This document shows positions 9,329 to 21,794 of a stretch of DNA of 64,000 bases, one piece after another. The stretch is from Taiwanofungus camphoratus (Eukaryota > Basidiomycota > Agaricomycetes > Polyporales > Taiwanofungaceae), in contig CP021220.1 of NCBI GenBank assembly GCA_003999685.1, positions 2,170,001 to 2,234,000 on the forward strand, written 5' to 3'. Position numbers and translations under genes: made by a program. Numbering within the stretch: the stretch's first letter is position 1; each line of letters opens with the position of its first letter. The notes below the pieces were generated by a model. It searched no databases and had not been told where the DNA came from. It saw only the letters and a list, made by a program, of their open reading frames with translations.

Positions 9329-11107
9329 TGCTTGTTGACATGGTTGCTGGAAGAAAAACCCATGAGAAGGGTAAACGGTCAGTTGTACGATATGACCGGA
9401 ACATGGGATTGCATGTCCAGATACTCGGCATAGGATTGTAATAGGTCATTGTTGTGTTTCAGCGTCGGCTCATATCAAGTATTCACCCTCAAAAGTCATC
9501 AAGGGGTTAATAAGTTCTACTGCGACTAACTGCTGATTTCAGGTATGTTCAGTTGCTTAAGGCGGTGGAATTGTTCAGATGTTAGATAAAATCTCATGAG
9601 GGGGCTATGGCATGACTGGAAGCACATTACAGTAGGATTCTTGATACACTCAATCCCCGAGTGAAGAAGTCCCACCCATACAGATAGCGGCCCCCTAGCA
9701 GAAGAGAAGCCGGACAACGTAGGCACCATTTGTCAAGGTCGCATATTGCCACGCAAGTAAACGATGATTGTAAAGATAATTATCCGTTTGCCCTGTAGAT
9801 GTTGTCGCTGGCTTGGACCCGATCTCTCGGGAATCTCAGTTTTGTAAATGTGTGCGACACAAAGGAAAATAACCTCGTTACGTTCCAGTCGTTGATTGCA
9901 CAGGACTAAGGATGTGACCAGATGACGCGTTCTCCTGCCGGTCAGGACAGGACCGATGAAGATGGCCAAAAGAGTAAGACACCACCCGGTCTCTGACGTT
10001 CGGGGAACTGTCGCGGAAATTTCTTCTCTGTGAGAATGCCACACATGATTCCAAATCGCGTTGATAGGCAAATGTCTGACAATTCGTAGGCGAACATCAT
10101 AGGATTTTGGCGGAGCACTCATGAAGCTGCTGTGACATTCAGTCAACGGTTGAAATACTCGAGTCAGATAATTGGAATCCTCGGTACCTGGGACATGCCG
10201 ATGGATGGCAGCCTTGACGCAGCTACTTGGCAAGAGTGTATGAGTCGACCTGTAGACGCGATCCGACCTGCTTGAGATTTCATCTGAGAGCGTTAAGGAA
10301 TTGGGGTCACCGACCCCCTGGCTTGCGCAATTGTACGGTCCATGTCTCCTAGATATGTTTGTTTGCTGTGTTGAATGATGTATATCTGAGAGGCTGTCGT
10401 GGTCGCAACGCAGAGAACGTCTTGCCCCTCCTTTGAAACTGAATACCATGAATGTTCATGGATGATGAGAACAAGTTCATGAAGCTGAGGAAAACGTGAG
10501 AGCAAAACAAGCGGCACGATGGTGTGACTATTGTTCACCGGACGGAAATGCTGTTGATTGATTTGAAGACACTCAGCGGTTTGTTATTTTGAACATGCAG
10601 GGATAATTATGCATCGCTGCCATAGGAGTTATACAACGCACTCACTTGCAAGTCTCCGTATGAGTCGTAAAATCCGCAGCAGTCTGCATGCATATCAGCC
10701 ACATACTTGCGCTTTGATCACAAGGTTCGCAGTACTCATAGCTGCGGCACTTGGGGGAATCTCAGTTGCGGTTAATAATCATGCCAGTGGCGATTAGTGT
10801 AATCACCATGTCTTCCTTTCAGAGGACGATAGATGGACAGTTTTACGGCGTATTGACTCATAGATTTCCGTGAGTCCAGGATATTCGAGACTAGATGGGT
10901 GGGCTAGCCTGCTGTGTGAGCACCGAGAAATATAGACTTCAGAAACGAAAATTACCATTACGTGATACCCACTGGTATAGATGCGAGCGCAAATACCCTT
11001 TGGGCAGGTGGCGAAAATGAACTCCGCGAACATGTCAATTGAAAACTTGGGACTCCGCAAGTCACAGCTTGGTGGGCTGTCGACCGTTACATACCTGAAC
11101 AGAAATC
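9329..11107. other. Gene-poor stretch, unassigned
   Basis: 1.8 kb between the SMP-30-like gene and bL17m. The longest open frame is on the minus strand at 9733-10449 (about 238 codons, no recognisable domain, biased toward Arg, Ser and His). It could be a shadow frame, a decayed gene or an orphan. A minus-strand piece at 10803-11060 is hydrophobic but also unrecognised. I see no repeats or RNA genes. Confidence 0.35.
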
Positions 11108-12124
11108 ATGAAGCATGGAGTCGCGTTTCGCAAGTTCTCGAGAACTTCTTCTCATAGGATGCTTATGTTACGGTAATATACCAGTCGTATTTTATATGAA
11201 CCACTCATCATGTTTTGTCAGGAATTTGGTGACTTCACTATTCGAACATGAACAGATCAAGACCACCCTCCCCAAGGCAAAGGATGCCGCAAGGCTTGCA
11301 GAGAAGGTGAGTTTTCTCGGTAAAGGATGTGCCTACATCATGATTCAGGGAAACTTCAGATCATTACCTACGGGAAGAAGGGCAACCTCCCCGCTTTCAG
11401 GCGCGCTAATGCGTTCTTACTGAAACCAGCACTTGTTCCTAAGGTCTTTAACGTATTCGCCGAACGATATGCGAACCGGCCTGGAGGCTACACGAGAATA
11501 CATAAATTTGGTAACCGACCAGGGGACAACGCGCCGCACGCCATTCTGGAGCTAGTCGACAACCCGAGAGATCTTCGGTTCGAGATGACTGCACGGGCGG
11601 TCGGCTGGGAGCTACTGGGAAAGCGTCTAGGAAGCGATAGCCCTTTGTCTCTTGCGAACTCAGGTATTCAAGATATGCAGGACGTCATATCCCAGGAGCG
11701 AAATCTTCAGCCCGCGCAACGAGGTGAGCTGAGGCCGAAGACAAGGTGGAACTTGCAGAAGGTATTGAGGTATAGGAAGGAAGATGCGGTGCCTGAATTA
11801 GTGATGAAGGCGGAAAATCATGTGGTGCGTTTCACGTCTACTGATGAGTCAAACGTGTATAATATTCTCTCACAGGATACGCTCCTCGCACAACCTCTTG
11901 CGGCAAAGGAACTCGTAGGAAAAGACAGCGGGAAGACTGAACCGTCTTCTCTTTCTGGATTGAACGCGTTGCGACTCAAAGCGGGGCAGACTGTGCCAGG
12001 AGGGTCGCGCAGCACGTTGCACTTAGCTCAAGGTGCTCTCGGAAGGGAGCCTTCAGGTCGACCAAGATGGTTTGAGCGACGAAAATTGGGCATAGATAAA
12101 ACAGCCATTTGGGATCAGCTTTGA
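11108..12124 (+). CDS. Mitochondrial large-subunit ribosomal protein bL17m
   Basis: Component of the mitochondrial ribosome large subunit. Three exons (11108-11172, 11222-11306, 11360-12124) join in phase to 304 residues. The N-terminus [20 protein letters not shown] runs into [20 protein letters not shown], the hallmark of bacterial L17, followed by [10 protein letters not shown] and [20 protein letters not shown]. The bacterial core is about 120 residues; the remaining roughly 150 are a fungal C-terminal extension with many charged residues. The start is the only ATG that joins this L17 N-terminus. Genes on both sides are unrelated. Confidence 0.93.
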
Positions 12125-13107
12125 ATAGTTCTCGCAATTATATTTTTCGCCTTCCTTCTTTGATCACGATGTCCAAGGCATTCTCTACCTTTCTTTATCG
12201 CAATGATTGACCTCGCATGAAGACTCATAATCTATGAAAACGTGATATATTGCTTGTTCGACCGTGTCTTTGCCATTCTAGCTCTGCATTTGGGTTCTCG
12301 CTTTGAAGGTGAGTCCGCTCGCGCCGTCAGGTTTATTGGCTAAGCTAGCTATATTCGTTAGGCTCTGGAAAAGCAAAATGACCACCCCAGCTGAACTGAT
12401 AAGCGATACCCCGTGGTCACACCGACGGAAGGTGGGTGTATAAAGACGAACGATACACTGATGCCATGTCAACCGCGAAACTGCAAGGCAGCTAGCGAAG
12501 GAGCCGGAGCTTCGGGGGCTCAAATTCGTGAATGTGGGAAGAGATCCCGTGCAAATCGACGCCTGCGAAGATCACGAGTGAGTCAATCACTGCATAGAAC
12601 CTGATGCGATCAGGTGGAACAACTTCTTCTGACCGCCTCTTGTGCATCCTAACGCAGCTTCCATTCAACGAACCTCGAGCCCGTAAGCTCGTATCTTGTG
12701 ATACACCTATCAAACCCAGCTAGTTCTGCAATCGTGAACAAGTATCACTCAAATTCATCGTGGCATCAAAAAAGCGCGTATCACTCCTTTTCAGCAGCTT
12801 CAGTATTTGGAAATATTCCTTGAAGCAGCCCAGGCTTCCTTGGTTCATATCGTAAGGATTCATTCACAAAAGAGTGTCAAAAAATGCGAGATCGTCTCTT
12901 TGGTGCTCCTCCATGCCGTCACCACAGTTTACTGTTGTAACTCTCGATCAAGCCAATGATGTGCTCATGAGAACGTCTAGCTGTCGAGGCGGCAGTCGCA
13001 TCAAACGAAACATTTGGAAGAAAAGTCATGAGTCTTAAGTAGGAGTCAAGGAATTGTACACTTTGTTAATTATGCTTCTGTTACAGCTGCTCTAGGTATT
13101 TCTCCAA
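12125..13107. other. Intergenic, unassigned
   Basis: About 1 kb between the convergent bL17m and alcohol dehydrogenase genes. Only short frames of under 85 codons are present, none resembling a family. No repeats stand out. Confidence 0.4.
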
Positions 13108-14708
13108 TCAGACTGTCGCCCATTCGTCAACCCTGGTCAAAGTTGGACACCCAGGCGATGGCGGGCTCGAGAACTTGGTCTCAACGAATACCTTCTCGAC
13201 ACCGCCCTGGCGCTTGTCGAACGCCTCATACAGCTTCGGGAAGTCCTCAAGTGGGACACGGTGAGTGATCATGCTGCCAAGCAGTCCCCAGTCAATCACG
13301 ATTATGGCATGAAGCGAGAGCAGATGCAACTTACAAGGTGGGGTCGAACTTGCCGGGGATGATGTAGTCGTACAGGATCTCTTTCCAGTATTTCTGAACG
13401 GACGCCTGTCCGTTCCCGATCAAGCGGACGCCCTTCTCCATGAGCGCTCCGATGTTGAAGTGGTTCGTGTAGCCCGCGTACACGGCGATAAGGCCACAAC
13501 GGCCACCTTTCTTGACGGCCATAATCATTTCATTGACGATCTCTGAGACGTCCGTCTCAAGCATGAGCGCCTTCTCAACCTTGTGCAGGAGGGTCTTGGG
13601 GTTGTGGAACGTTCCTATATGCGCTCTTCTATGAACGACGGGGCACTCGTCACACGTATATGCAACATACCGCAGTCGATGGCGACGTCGAGACCCCCTG
13701 GTACGATTTCCTGCAGGCGCTTCACCACGTCCTTGTGCTGTGAGAAGTCGATCGTCTCGAGACCTGACTTCTCACGTGCGAATGCGAGTCGCTCTGGGAC
13801 TCTGTCGATGCCGATGACGCGCTTCGCACCCTTTAGCTGTGCCCATCTGGCGGCACATTGACCGATGGGACCGCGACCCCAAATGCCGACGACATCACCC
13901 TCCTTAACTCCTGTGTCAAATACGGTATGGTACGCCGTGCCTAGGACGTCGGAGAGGTAGATTGCCCTCTCGTCAGACACTTCGTCCGGAATGGGGAGAA
14001 GGTTGACGTTGCCCTTCGGTACGCGAACATACTCAGCCTGTCCACCTGGAAAGCCGCCGGTGAAGTGAGAGTAGCCGAAGAAGCCAGCGTCGCGATGGCC
14101 ATACATGGCGTTCATGAGTCTGCAGTAATATTGAACGAGTTGTATATGCATGACAGAGCAGGGCATCTTACGAAGAGGAGTTTGTGCGGTCGCAGAAAGC
14201 AGACAGTTTCTGCTTACAGTATTCGCACTCGCCACATGCGATTTGGAAGGAAGAAACAACCCGCTGGCCGACCTCGAGGTTCTTCACGTTCGGGCCAATG
14301 CGGTCAACGATTCCCATAAACTTCACGGAAGTCGTCAGGAATATTTCACCGTATTCAATGAGCATGATGGTACGTACCTCATGTCCCAAAATATCGCCTT
14401 TCTGGAGATTAACGATCTCTCCGTTATAGAGATGAAGGTCTGAACCGCAGATTGTGGTACCAGTGACTTTCAGGATGACATCGTCGGGCTCAGTGACGTC
14501 TGGAATGGGGGCCTCGATGATGCGCACATCTTTTGTGCCAAACCAGGCGAGAGCCTTCATGGTGCTGCCATCTTTACGGCCCTTGTACTCTGGATGCACG
14601 ACCGTTGGGAATGCACCCATTGCCTGCCGCGAAAAGGGAGCTCGAAGCACGACGTTAGAAACACGAAGAAAAACATACGTTTTGAGCGGTATTTGACGCG
14701 GCTTGCAT
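13108..14708 (-). CDS. Zinc-dependent alcohol dehydrogenase (MDR, formaldehyde-dehydrogenase-like)
   Basis: Medium-chain NAD(P)-dependent oxidoreductase, 439 residues from six exons: 14679-14708, 14378-14623, 14172-14320, 13671-14119, 13335-13614 and 13108-13273. All joins keep frame. The GroES-like catalytic domain shows ICGSDLHLYNG and GHE (catalytic zinc ligands) and a structural-zinc loop CGECEYCKQKLSAFC with four Cys. The Rossmann fold carries VVGIWGRGPIGQCAARWA and the acidic residue in VIGIDRVPERL. It resembles fungal proteins annotated as glutathione-independent formaldehyde or other alcohol dehydrogenases; the substrate cannot be read from sequence. The start was set at 14708 because its 10-codon first exon splices in phase to the family start near MKALAWFG. 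A TATA box lies about 50 bp upstream. Confidence 0.93.
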
Positions 14709-14756
14709 GGTGGTTGGTGGTAGTGTGCTTTCTAATTTGCCACGCAAGAGCCTCAT

Positions 14757-14766
14757 CCTTTATATA
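14757..14766 (-). promoter_or_regulatory. TATA box of the alcohol dehydrogenase gene
   Basis: On the minus strand this reads TATATAAAGG, about 50 bp before the start codon at 14708, a normal spacing for a TATA element with a short 5' leader. Confidence 0.6.
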
Positions 14767-16640
14767 CCGACGGGCCATTCCGCTTCATTGGGACTCTTGG
14801 TGGGCGATGAGCACGTCTATGACAGACGATGACGTTCCCTTTTGCGACTGCCCCGCACCAGCGCCGGCGGTGATGTCACGCGTTCCTCTACGTCGCGCAT
14901 GTCACGTGCACATCCTCGTGACCGCTCACCAGTTCTGCCTCATATCGTTATTCTCATAAAACATATACGGTAAGGGTGCTTTTTTGACACGAAAAGGTCC
15001 TTATTACCCTTTTTCATGCATTGATGTAATCTCAACAGTGCCAACAATTCACAGGATCAAGTAGCCAACTTTGCTTGTGACAAACGTTTGCATTGCCAGT
15101 ATTTAACGCATCTCATGCCGACTCGATACCCTACCTGAGCTGTTTTTCTTGTCGAGCTCTGGAACCTATTCCGCAATTCTGTACCGATGACAGCACATCA
15201 AAGACAGGAATCGTCCTGTGACTCGCAGTGTGCGCACCGAGATCATCGCAGTCGAGCCTGTGCATCAGCCATGACTCCTGACTGTCGATTTGGCGTCTCC
15301 GCCGCCCAATTATACGCTACCATGTCCGAACAGGCTCTCATACCACATCCTTTTATCCGCATTCTTGGAAATGCTCGTTAGCTGAGGAACATCCTGCATC
15401 GATGGGCTATTTGCTCATTCAAGGTGATCGTGGGTCTAGGATCTGTCTAGAAAATTAGGGTGTCCTGAGTGGGTGCTATGAATTGCATGATGCCATGCTG
15501 ATCGCTTTCATTATCCCCTGACCCGGTATTACGGATCAAATTCAACGAAAGGGATAGCGGAGAGCCGGAGTCTATCGGAATCAACCTTATTGTGCAACCG
15601 GTCGCAATATCGCTCCCAACCCCTGGCATCAGCCCTACCTTACCTAGACAACGGATGGTACCACGAGGTCTAGTCACGTCCGAGGTACTTCGCACTTTTC
15701 GCAAAGCACGGTATGCTTTCTGCATTTATCTACGATGATCAAAGCAATCGAACCCGAGTAGTCCGTATGACAGCCCCTCAAAGCCTGGAACCGGCCAGAG
15801 TAAGCTGAGAAGCTGTCGGTGGGAACCGTAAAGGACCGCTCAGCGATGTTTGCCCGCGACCAAGCTCCTTGTTGACACTGTGACCTTTGGGAAACGCACG
15901 CTGGGCAGCTGATGTATCCCTCCTACATGGTGACGTATAGGCATTATGTGCAAGATGTATCTTATCTCAGCTTTGGAAAACGGTACCGAGATCATCGTGA
16001 TGCCCGTTATTCCGTTTGTCGTGCTATCTACAGATTATGCATGTAACTCCTGTTACTGATACTCCTACTTTTCAAACACGAACTCGTTCTGCGTCAAAAC
16101 ACTCTCAGACCCAGAACAGTGCCTTGCACTTCAAACTCATCGCTGCCTCGCGGTGAACACGAGCAACAGGCATTTTGGATCTGTCAAGGCAGAGTTTCCC
16201 TCGAAGCGTCTTTCACCCAGGCAACACCACGGTAACACGCGCCTGCCTCGTTGTTTCAGCACCTAAGATACCTCTGTGCCGGTGAGCCATCCCGGCAGTC
16301 ATACTGCTCATAATTGTGACAAATAATATAACCTAGACGCAGCAGTAATGCTGGCTCAATTACGCGATCTGGACTGCTATAAAATAATGGCCTGACACAT
16401 TCCGGAAGTCCGATCGCAATATTTCGGTAAATGTGCTGCAGGCGTTTCCCTTCCTCCCAACACGACGCTGGCGCGCACGCTCTCAAGACGTCAAACCGGC
16501 TCGGCGTGATAATAGCTATGCAGAAGGGCGATGTCATCGCACAGGAGATGTATGTCGTGATCGATGCTCTGAGAACCCAGGAATAACGCTGTTAGTTTGT
16601 ACACCTTTTGCTCATCTGCATCGACGCACCAGTGCCTATG
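14767..16640. other. Gene-poor stretch, unassigned
   Basis: 1.9 kb upstream of the alcohol dehydrogenase. Only frames under 95 codons occur (for example minus 15447-15725 and 16256-16537) and none is recognisable. A CACGTG site is at about 14902. I see no mobile element. Confidence 0.4.
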
Positions 16641-17126
16641 TTACGAATCGTTCCACATGCAGAAACGCATGTCTCGCCATAGCCGGTCGACGGTGATCCC
16701 ATTGACGGGTCTCCATGGGTCTGATGATGATTGGGACATCGTGTGGGACCCATTGGGGAATAGCTGCGATACGGCGCAATTTACATCCCTCCATGTCCGT
16801 GCTCTGCAAGTCGCAGAGGGGGAGAACTTTATGACCGGCTTTCATAGGACAGAACCTGTATTGCTCACGTTACATTGGCAACTTTTGAACGCGTCTTCAA
16901 CGCGTATTGATATACCGAGCCTACAAGACAATCAACAATTTACTACAGCCTTCTACCAAAGTCTCGGCTGACCTGCGTCTAAGACAAGTGTGATGCTTTC
17001 ACCTGGATGCAATAGAACGATCGCGTCCGTATTCCGACCATAGTCTCGCAATAGCTGGACGGACGCGCAGTCATGTGTATCGTTGGTAAAGTCGAGCAAA
17101 ACTTCATACTGAGTGCTTGCGGGCAT
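16641..17126 (-). CDS. Small conserved basidiomycete-type protein, paralogue A
   Basis: Function unknown. Three exons (16973-17126, 16869-16920, 16641-16803) give 122 residues beginning MPASTQYEVLLDFTNDT. Its parallel to the gene at 23442-23855 supports the splicing. Both share YEVL.(D/E).(T/A)N(D/N)T, then VQ(L/V)LR, a glycine-free stretch ending in a loop LH(P)GES(I)TLVLDAG, Y(Q/K)YA(L/V)K, ANV or ANL, and W(R/Q)D..C.VS..F. The strands alternate hydrophobic and polar residues, suggesting a small beta-sandwich. No signal peptide or membrane segment is evident. One intron (after VLDAG) is absent from paralogue B. A role in any pathway would be a guess. Confidence 0.75.
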
Positions 17127-17893
17127 GATGGAGGGCAATGAGAGAAGGTTGAGAAAGCACGGAAATGACTGCGAGTTTAGGGAATGTAGTGTGATATGGG
17201 CGACGACAGTGCGGGAAGAAGAGAGCGTAAACGCCAAAGAGGCACAATATGTATGCTCTGGTAGGTAATGGCAATTGCTTCGAGTTTCCACGGGCTATCG
17301 CGGTTCTGAGACTTACGGCACAGCGTACCGACTGAAATGATGTTACAGCTGCCCAAGGTTGTGAATGAGAATGATCTGTGCTCAAAACACACGCCCGTAA
17401 GCCGCAGCTGGAGATGACATTGCTTTATAGCTTGATTAATGTCGATGTCCAGAAATGCCGGACCTCGTTGCCACGTTGTGCTCCCGTTGTTTATTGTGTC
17501 TGTTAGAAGCCGGTACCCTGGTGAGCTTGTGGTCACCAAACAGCGCCAATGGAGGCGACAGGTGCCTAAACAGACTTCAATGGGCCCCTATAGCGACAGG
17601 GCATGCACGAGCAGCGAGGCAGACGAGGAAGAAGAACCGAATTGCATGGGCAGTCAGGCTACAACTTTTCTCATAGCTGCGGGCAAGGCGCCTAGGGTCT
17701 CACCTGTCCAAATATGGTTTCTACTCAAGAAGCACATGACCCTGCATCTCCGAGAATCTCTCGCCACTTCAGTCTCTCACTCACCGCGAGCTGTCTCCTC
17801 CTGCCCTCCTGTCTCCCGCTACAGACACCCAGCATGCTCATGTAGGCCTCTCCTATCGGCTGCAGCTCCCACGTACTAGGCTGCTCCAGAGCC
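17127..17893. other. Divergent promoter region between paralogue A and the F-box-like gene
   Basis: About 770 bp. Overlapping frames on both strands (plus 17439-17879 and minus 17177-17539) show no family resemblance and are probably shadows of noncoding DNA. Confidence 0.4.
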
Positions 17894-19205
17894 ATGTCTG
17901 CGCACCCCTCTTTCCTCGGGATTCCTCTCGAGCTCCGTTTGGCCATATATAACATCTATCTTATCGAGCACCAACGGATTCGACACAAGCGTCAGCCGTC
18001 CAATGAACACTTTAGACTGCTCCATGTCTGCAGACAGCTTTACTACGAAGGAGGACCCCTGTTTCGACGGTACATATCGCTCAGGCACGAGAGGCAGATC
18101 AATGCATTCATACTCCATGCGAACGACTCCCATGCTGCCCAGGTACAATGGGCAGATGTGGCCAATGACGGTCGCGTTTTTTACTCACCCAGACGTACCC
18201 AAGTAAGAGACAGAATGACCGCTGCTATACTGAGTGTGCCTAATGAATCGAAAGGAAGCGAGACCCTTGTCTAGCTTACACTTGGCTCTTCGTCGCATGA
18301 CAGCGCTGAATCATCTTCGCGTCTTTCAATGTCGCCAGGGGATACCTATAATTTTGCCCAGTAAGCTCATACCTTTGTTGCCATGGTGCTCTTGTTAACC
18401 GGCTATGTGGTTGCATTACGCAGGATTAAATTCCACCGGTATCGCTATCAGTTTCGAGAATGCCATGTATCCAGACGGCTGTCGACACCGGCTAGCTTCA
18501 TACGAGCTGTTTGTCGATTCAGAAACAAGAGTGTCTGCATTTGAAGCAATCTCCCCCCAGTCCGTTGAGGTTTTGCGTTTGTCTGGAGATTGCCGCCTAC
18601 CTGCCACACCCTGGACTCCCGCTCTGCGTCAGGTAACCCTATATGGGATCACTGGAAATTACTTTGACCAGCATGCCGTCGACGAGTGCTTTCCCGGGGC
18701 GCGCCTAGAATCGTTCATGTACGGCTTGGGCCATAGGCTGGGGTTCGAGATTCGTAACCGCCATCTCGAGTCCCTAGCCGCCATTTCCGGGCCGAATCTG
18801 CGCAAACTGGTTCTACTGGGCTGCAGCCGCCTATCCAGTGCAGTCATTGCAGCATGTCTTCAGAATTTGCCATCTCTGGAACACCTTGCCCTAGGATTAG
18901 TCACCGTGGACGAATTGCGGACTAACTTTATTCTAGCTTTGCCACCGACAATCTCTGTATTTATGCTTCAAATTATGAATGCTTGGTACGCGGTGGCTTT
19001 GCTGACGGAGGAACGGAGTCTCTGTGAAGCAATTGAAGGCACTGTCTTACTTCGAACCGTCCCGCCTAGACATGCCTGCCTCAATTTCAGAGATCGTCTG
19101 ATGAATGAGGCAGGGCGACGACAGAGGTGGGAGGAGATTGCTCGTAATCGACACTTTGATTTGGATATCGGACCTTGGGAGAGTAGTTATCTGGAGGAAC
19201 TGTGA
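17894..19205 (+). CDS. F-box/LRR-like protein
   Basis: Three exons (17894-18202, 18255-18360, 18424-19205) join in phase to 398 residues. The N-terminus HPSFLGIPLELRLAIYNIYL, followed by LLHVCRQLYYEGGPLFRRY, has the pattern of fungal F-box-like or heterokaryon-type domains. The C-terminal half carries leucine-rich stretches such as SVEVLRLSGDC, LRQVTLYGI, LRKLVLLGCSRLSSAVI and LEHLALGLVTVDEL, typical of degenerate LRRs. Basidiomycetes have large expanded families of such proteins, usually assigned to SCF-type ubiquitin ligases as substrate adaptors; that role is inferred. The intron 1 acceptor was chosen at 18253-18254, the only nearby AG that keeps the frame of exon 2. Confidence 0.75.
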
Positions 19206-19590
19206 ATGCAACTTTGTACGACAACACTCGCTATTGTCCTTATTTTTCTGTAGTGATGGGCTGCGTAGCTCAAAGTTAAGCCGTCGAGATTGCATGCTTC
19301 GCTAATGACACGGCTTACAGCAAATACATCACCCTATCCTACTGTCCGAAAAATATACATTATGCCTGAACGGTCCGTATGTAGTTGAAGTAAACGACGT
19401 AATACATCACATCAATTTAGGAACAAAGTCAGAAATTTAGCGATGAGATAGCATGTTCAGATCGAAGTCCTCCGAGTGTGGCTTCTGCAAGCGTGGTGTT
19501 TTGCGCCGAAAGGAACCCTCGGCTGTAAAGTAGAAAGTATGAGCACCGATCGCGGACGTTTGAATGGAGCAGTGACAAACCCTGCCTTGA
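19206..19590. other. Convergent intergenic region
   Basis: About 385 bp between the 3' ends of the F-box-like gene and the membrane-protein gene. I see nothing beyond likely 3' UTRs. Confidence 0.4.
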
Positions 19591-20654
19591 TCAAGACGTA
19601 CCAGGATGAGCCTGGCTGCGCTCCGGATAGTCTACCCCTCCATAATAACCCTCGCTGTAATAGTTGTCCATCACGCCCGGGGTCGGACCAGGGTCCTGTG
19701 TGTACGCATGCCCTGGCTGAGCCGGAGAATAGGCGGCCTGTCCGTAAGCATCATAGTTACGCGGTTGCTGGACTTTATCACCCATGACGGTTGAAACGCT
19801 GGCGAGACTGTCTGACCTGCCGTGCCCAAGAGGAGCCGCTAGAGGATCTGACTCCCAGGGATCGCTTCGGTTTCTGAGAGGAATATCACCGCTGGTAAAA
19901 GGTGTCGAGTCGTACAAAGAACCGTATTTTGCGTGATCGCGCTCGTTGCCAGATGCATATGAGGAGAGGACTACGTAGAGGTACAACTACGGATTGTTCT
20001 CTAAGTTCCCAATCAAGTGGATGGACATAGTCTCGTAAAGAACGTACCTGAACTATGGCAAGAAGCACCCAAAGGCCACCCATTAGTCCAACGTCCACCC
20101 ACGAGAAGACATTGCACAATGTTTGGCCTTCTGAGGAGGTGATGGAGCTATTTTCCGGGAAGAAAGTGGCCTCACACGTTGCCTCGGCATGTGAATGTCG
20201 CGCTGCTGACAGTGCAATCCAGACTGCTGCTACTGAGAACGCTGCAATAGTTATTAACAGATGCAATGTGGTATATCTGCGGAACGTGATTGGTCGTTCC
20301 TAGATGTTGACAACCAATGAGCACTGCGGACGATAACGATGGCATTGGCGAGCTTACACTCCAGACCGCGTGAAGTCCGAGTAGCTGAAGAGCTGCTCCG
20401 ACATAGCAAATTATGGCAAAAATCCACTTTGCAAAGGATGGAGTCGCTGCCCCCACGACTGAAAGGATAATATGACGATTTCGGTCGGTGATGTTCAGTA
20501 TGACGGGAACGAATGAATATCAGTACTGACTGGAGGGTGTGGCTACTGATAATGTGCCAGCCACTATACCGAGAGTGAACTGCTCCACCAAAGTAGTGTA
20601 GATGCCAGCATAGATGACAGGGATGGCACAACAACAATAATCTCTGGGTTTCAT
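19591..20654 (-). CDS. Four-pass membrane protein of unknown function
   Basis: The start at 20654 gives MKPRDYCCCAIPVIYAGIY, a Cys-rich cap followed by a first hydrophobic segment (LVEQFTLGIVAGTLSVA). A short intron then joins IVGAATPSFAKWIFAIICYV (second segment, continuing to GLHAVW). After another intron come RRYTTLHLLITIAAFSVAAV (third) and VDVGLMGGLWVLLAIVQVRS (fourth). A soluble loop between segments three and four has two Cys and an NSS glycosylation site. The C-terminal tail of over 100 residues is polar and Tyr/Pro/Gly-rich (YYSEGYYGGVDYPERSQAHP) and is probably cytosolic. The architecture recalls MARVEL or tetraspan proteins, but I cannot assign a family. At least four exons; internal junctions were checked by phase only. 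Confidence 0.75.
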
Positions 20655-21029
20655 ATCAATGACCTTGAAAGACACGCCAATAGACACTCTGAGTCAAATC
20701 AAGCTGCAGCTCTGGCACGCGACCCTAGCCAGATCTAATGGTTCGGGAGGTGAAGCCCAGTTCCGTGTGCCACAGATTGGGTTTTTGAACTGCTACCAGA
20801 GCGTCCAGGAAGGTCCAGTTGGGGAATGGGGAAAGCTAGAGAGTAGCGTCTGAGTGCAAGGTCGGATGCAGAGTGCAGAGGACACACAGCATTGCCCCGC
20901 AGCGCTCGCCCAGCGCTGTTGGTAGTGGCTCTCACGCCATGTGTCTCTCCTAATTCGGACCACTCGCCCTGAGTCCCCCTTGGGCGGCAGTTGCGGCTCC
21001 AACTTTGCTCTCTCTCCACCACTTCCAAC
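20655..21029. other. Divergent intergenic region
   Basis: About 375 bp between the start codons of the tetraspan gene (minus) and the NPC2-like gene (plus). It presumably holds both promoters; I see no clear TATA box or repeat. Confidence 0.35.
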
Positions 21030-21794
21030 ATGGCTCGACGCGCACTAATGATCCTCCTGGCTACTGCCTTCAGCAGTGTCTGTGTCGCAAAGCCCACACA
21101 CCAGCAGGAGGCTCTGTTGGATGTCACCCACTTCAAGAGCGACAGGTGGGACTGGACTGACTGTGGTTCGGCTGCTCTATCATGATCATCTGCAATAATA
21201 CCTAGACCCATTGTCTTTCCCCAGGTCTTTCGATTGATCCAGTTCATATCAAGAGCATTGAGATTAGTCCCGACCCGCCAGTCAAGGGTAAGGATTTGAC
21301 CGTCACGGTCATAGGCACCGCCGACAAACTAATTGAGGTACCGGTGTACGCAAGCTAGATGCCATGCAGTAACTGACTTGATGTTGTTACGACAACGGTC
21401 CTGCATTAGGATGGAGCATACGCGGATGTTGTCGTGAAAGTTGGCTCTATCAAGCTACTACAAAGGGAATTCGACGTCTGCGCAGAGGCGTACGTTTTGT
21501 CGACACATTGTGGCTCTACTTCTCGTTGCTGATTGTAACACAGGCGAAATGCCAATGCTAGCTTACAATGTCCTGTCGAGGAAGGCCGGCACGAAGTCAC
21601 ACATACTGTCACATTGCCGAAGGAGATTCCTGCTGGTATGTTTCTTTCCGAGGCCGGTCATTACAGCCCTTTGATATTCACAACGTATAGCTCCTTTCGC
21701 GGTCAGCATCCGTGCCTACACCGTAGACGATGATGACATGGCATGCCTTGACCTCAAGATCGACTTCAGACCTCGTCCTCACTTTGGCTGGTAG
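21030..21794 (+). CDS. Phosphatidylglycerol/phosphatidylinositol transfer protein, NPC2 type (ML domain)
   Basis: Secretory or vacuolar lipid-binding protein of the MD-2-related lipid recognition family, which shuttles sterols or phospholipids. Five exons (21030-21165, 21225-21337, 21410-21489, 21544-21635, 21691-21794) join in phase to 174 residues, the usual fungal size. The signal peptide is MARRALMILLATAFSSVCVA. The ML core shows WTDCGLSIDPVHIKSIEISP, then DPPVKGKDLTVTVIGTA, AYADVVVKVGSIKLL, VCAEA, LQCPVEEG, TVTLPKEIPAAPFAVSIRAY and DDMACLDLKIDF. The Cys residues in DCG, VCA, QCP and ACL fit the conserved disulfides. Confidence 0.93.

Noticed and set aside
9733-10449. 238-codon minus-strand frame as a gene
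   Set aside because: No domain, no hydrophobic pattern and no family resemblance; composition is like random GC-balanced sequence. Kept only as a mention in the unassigned stretch.
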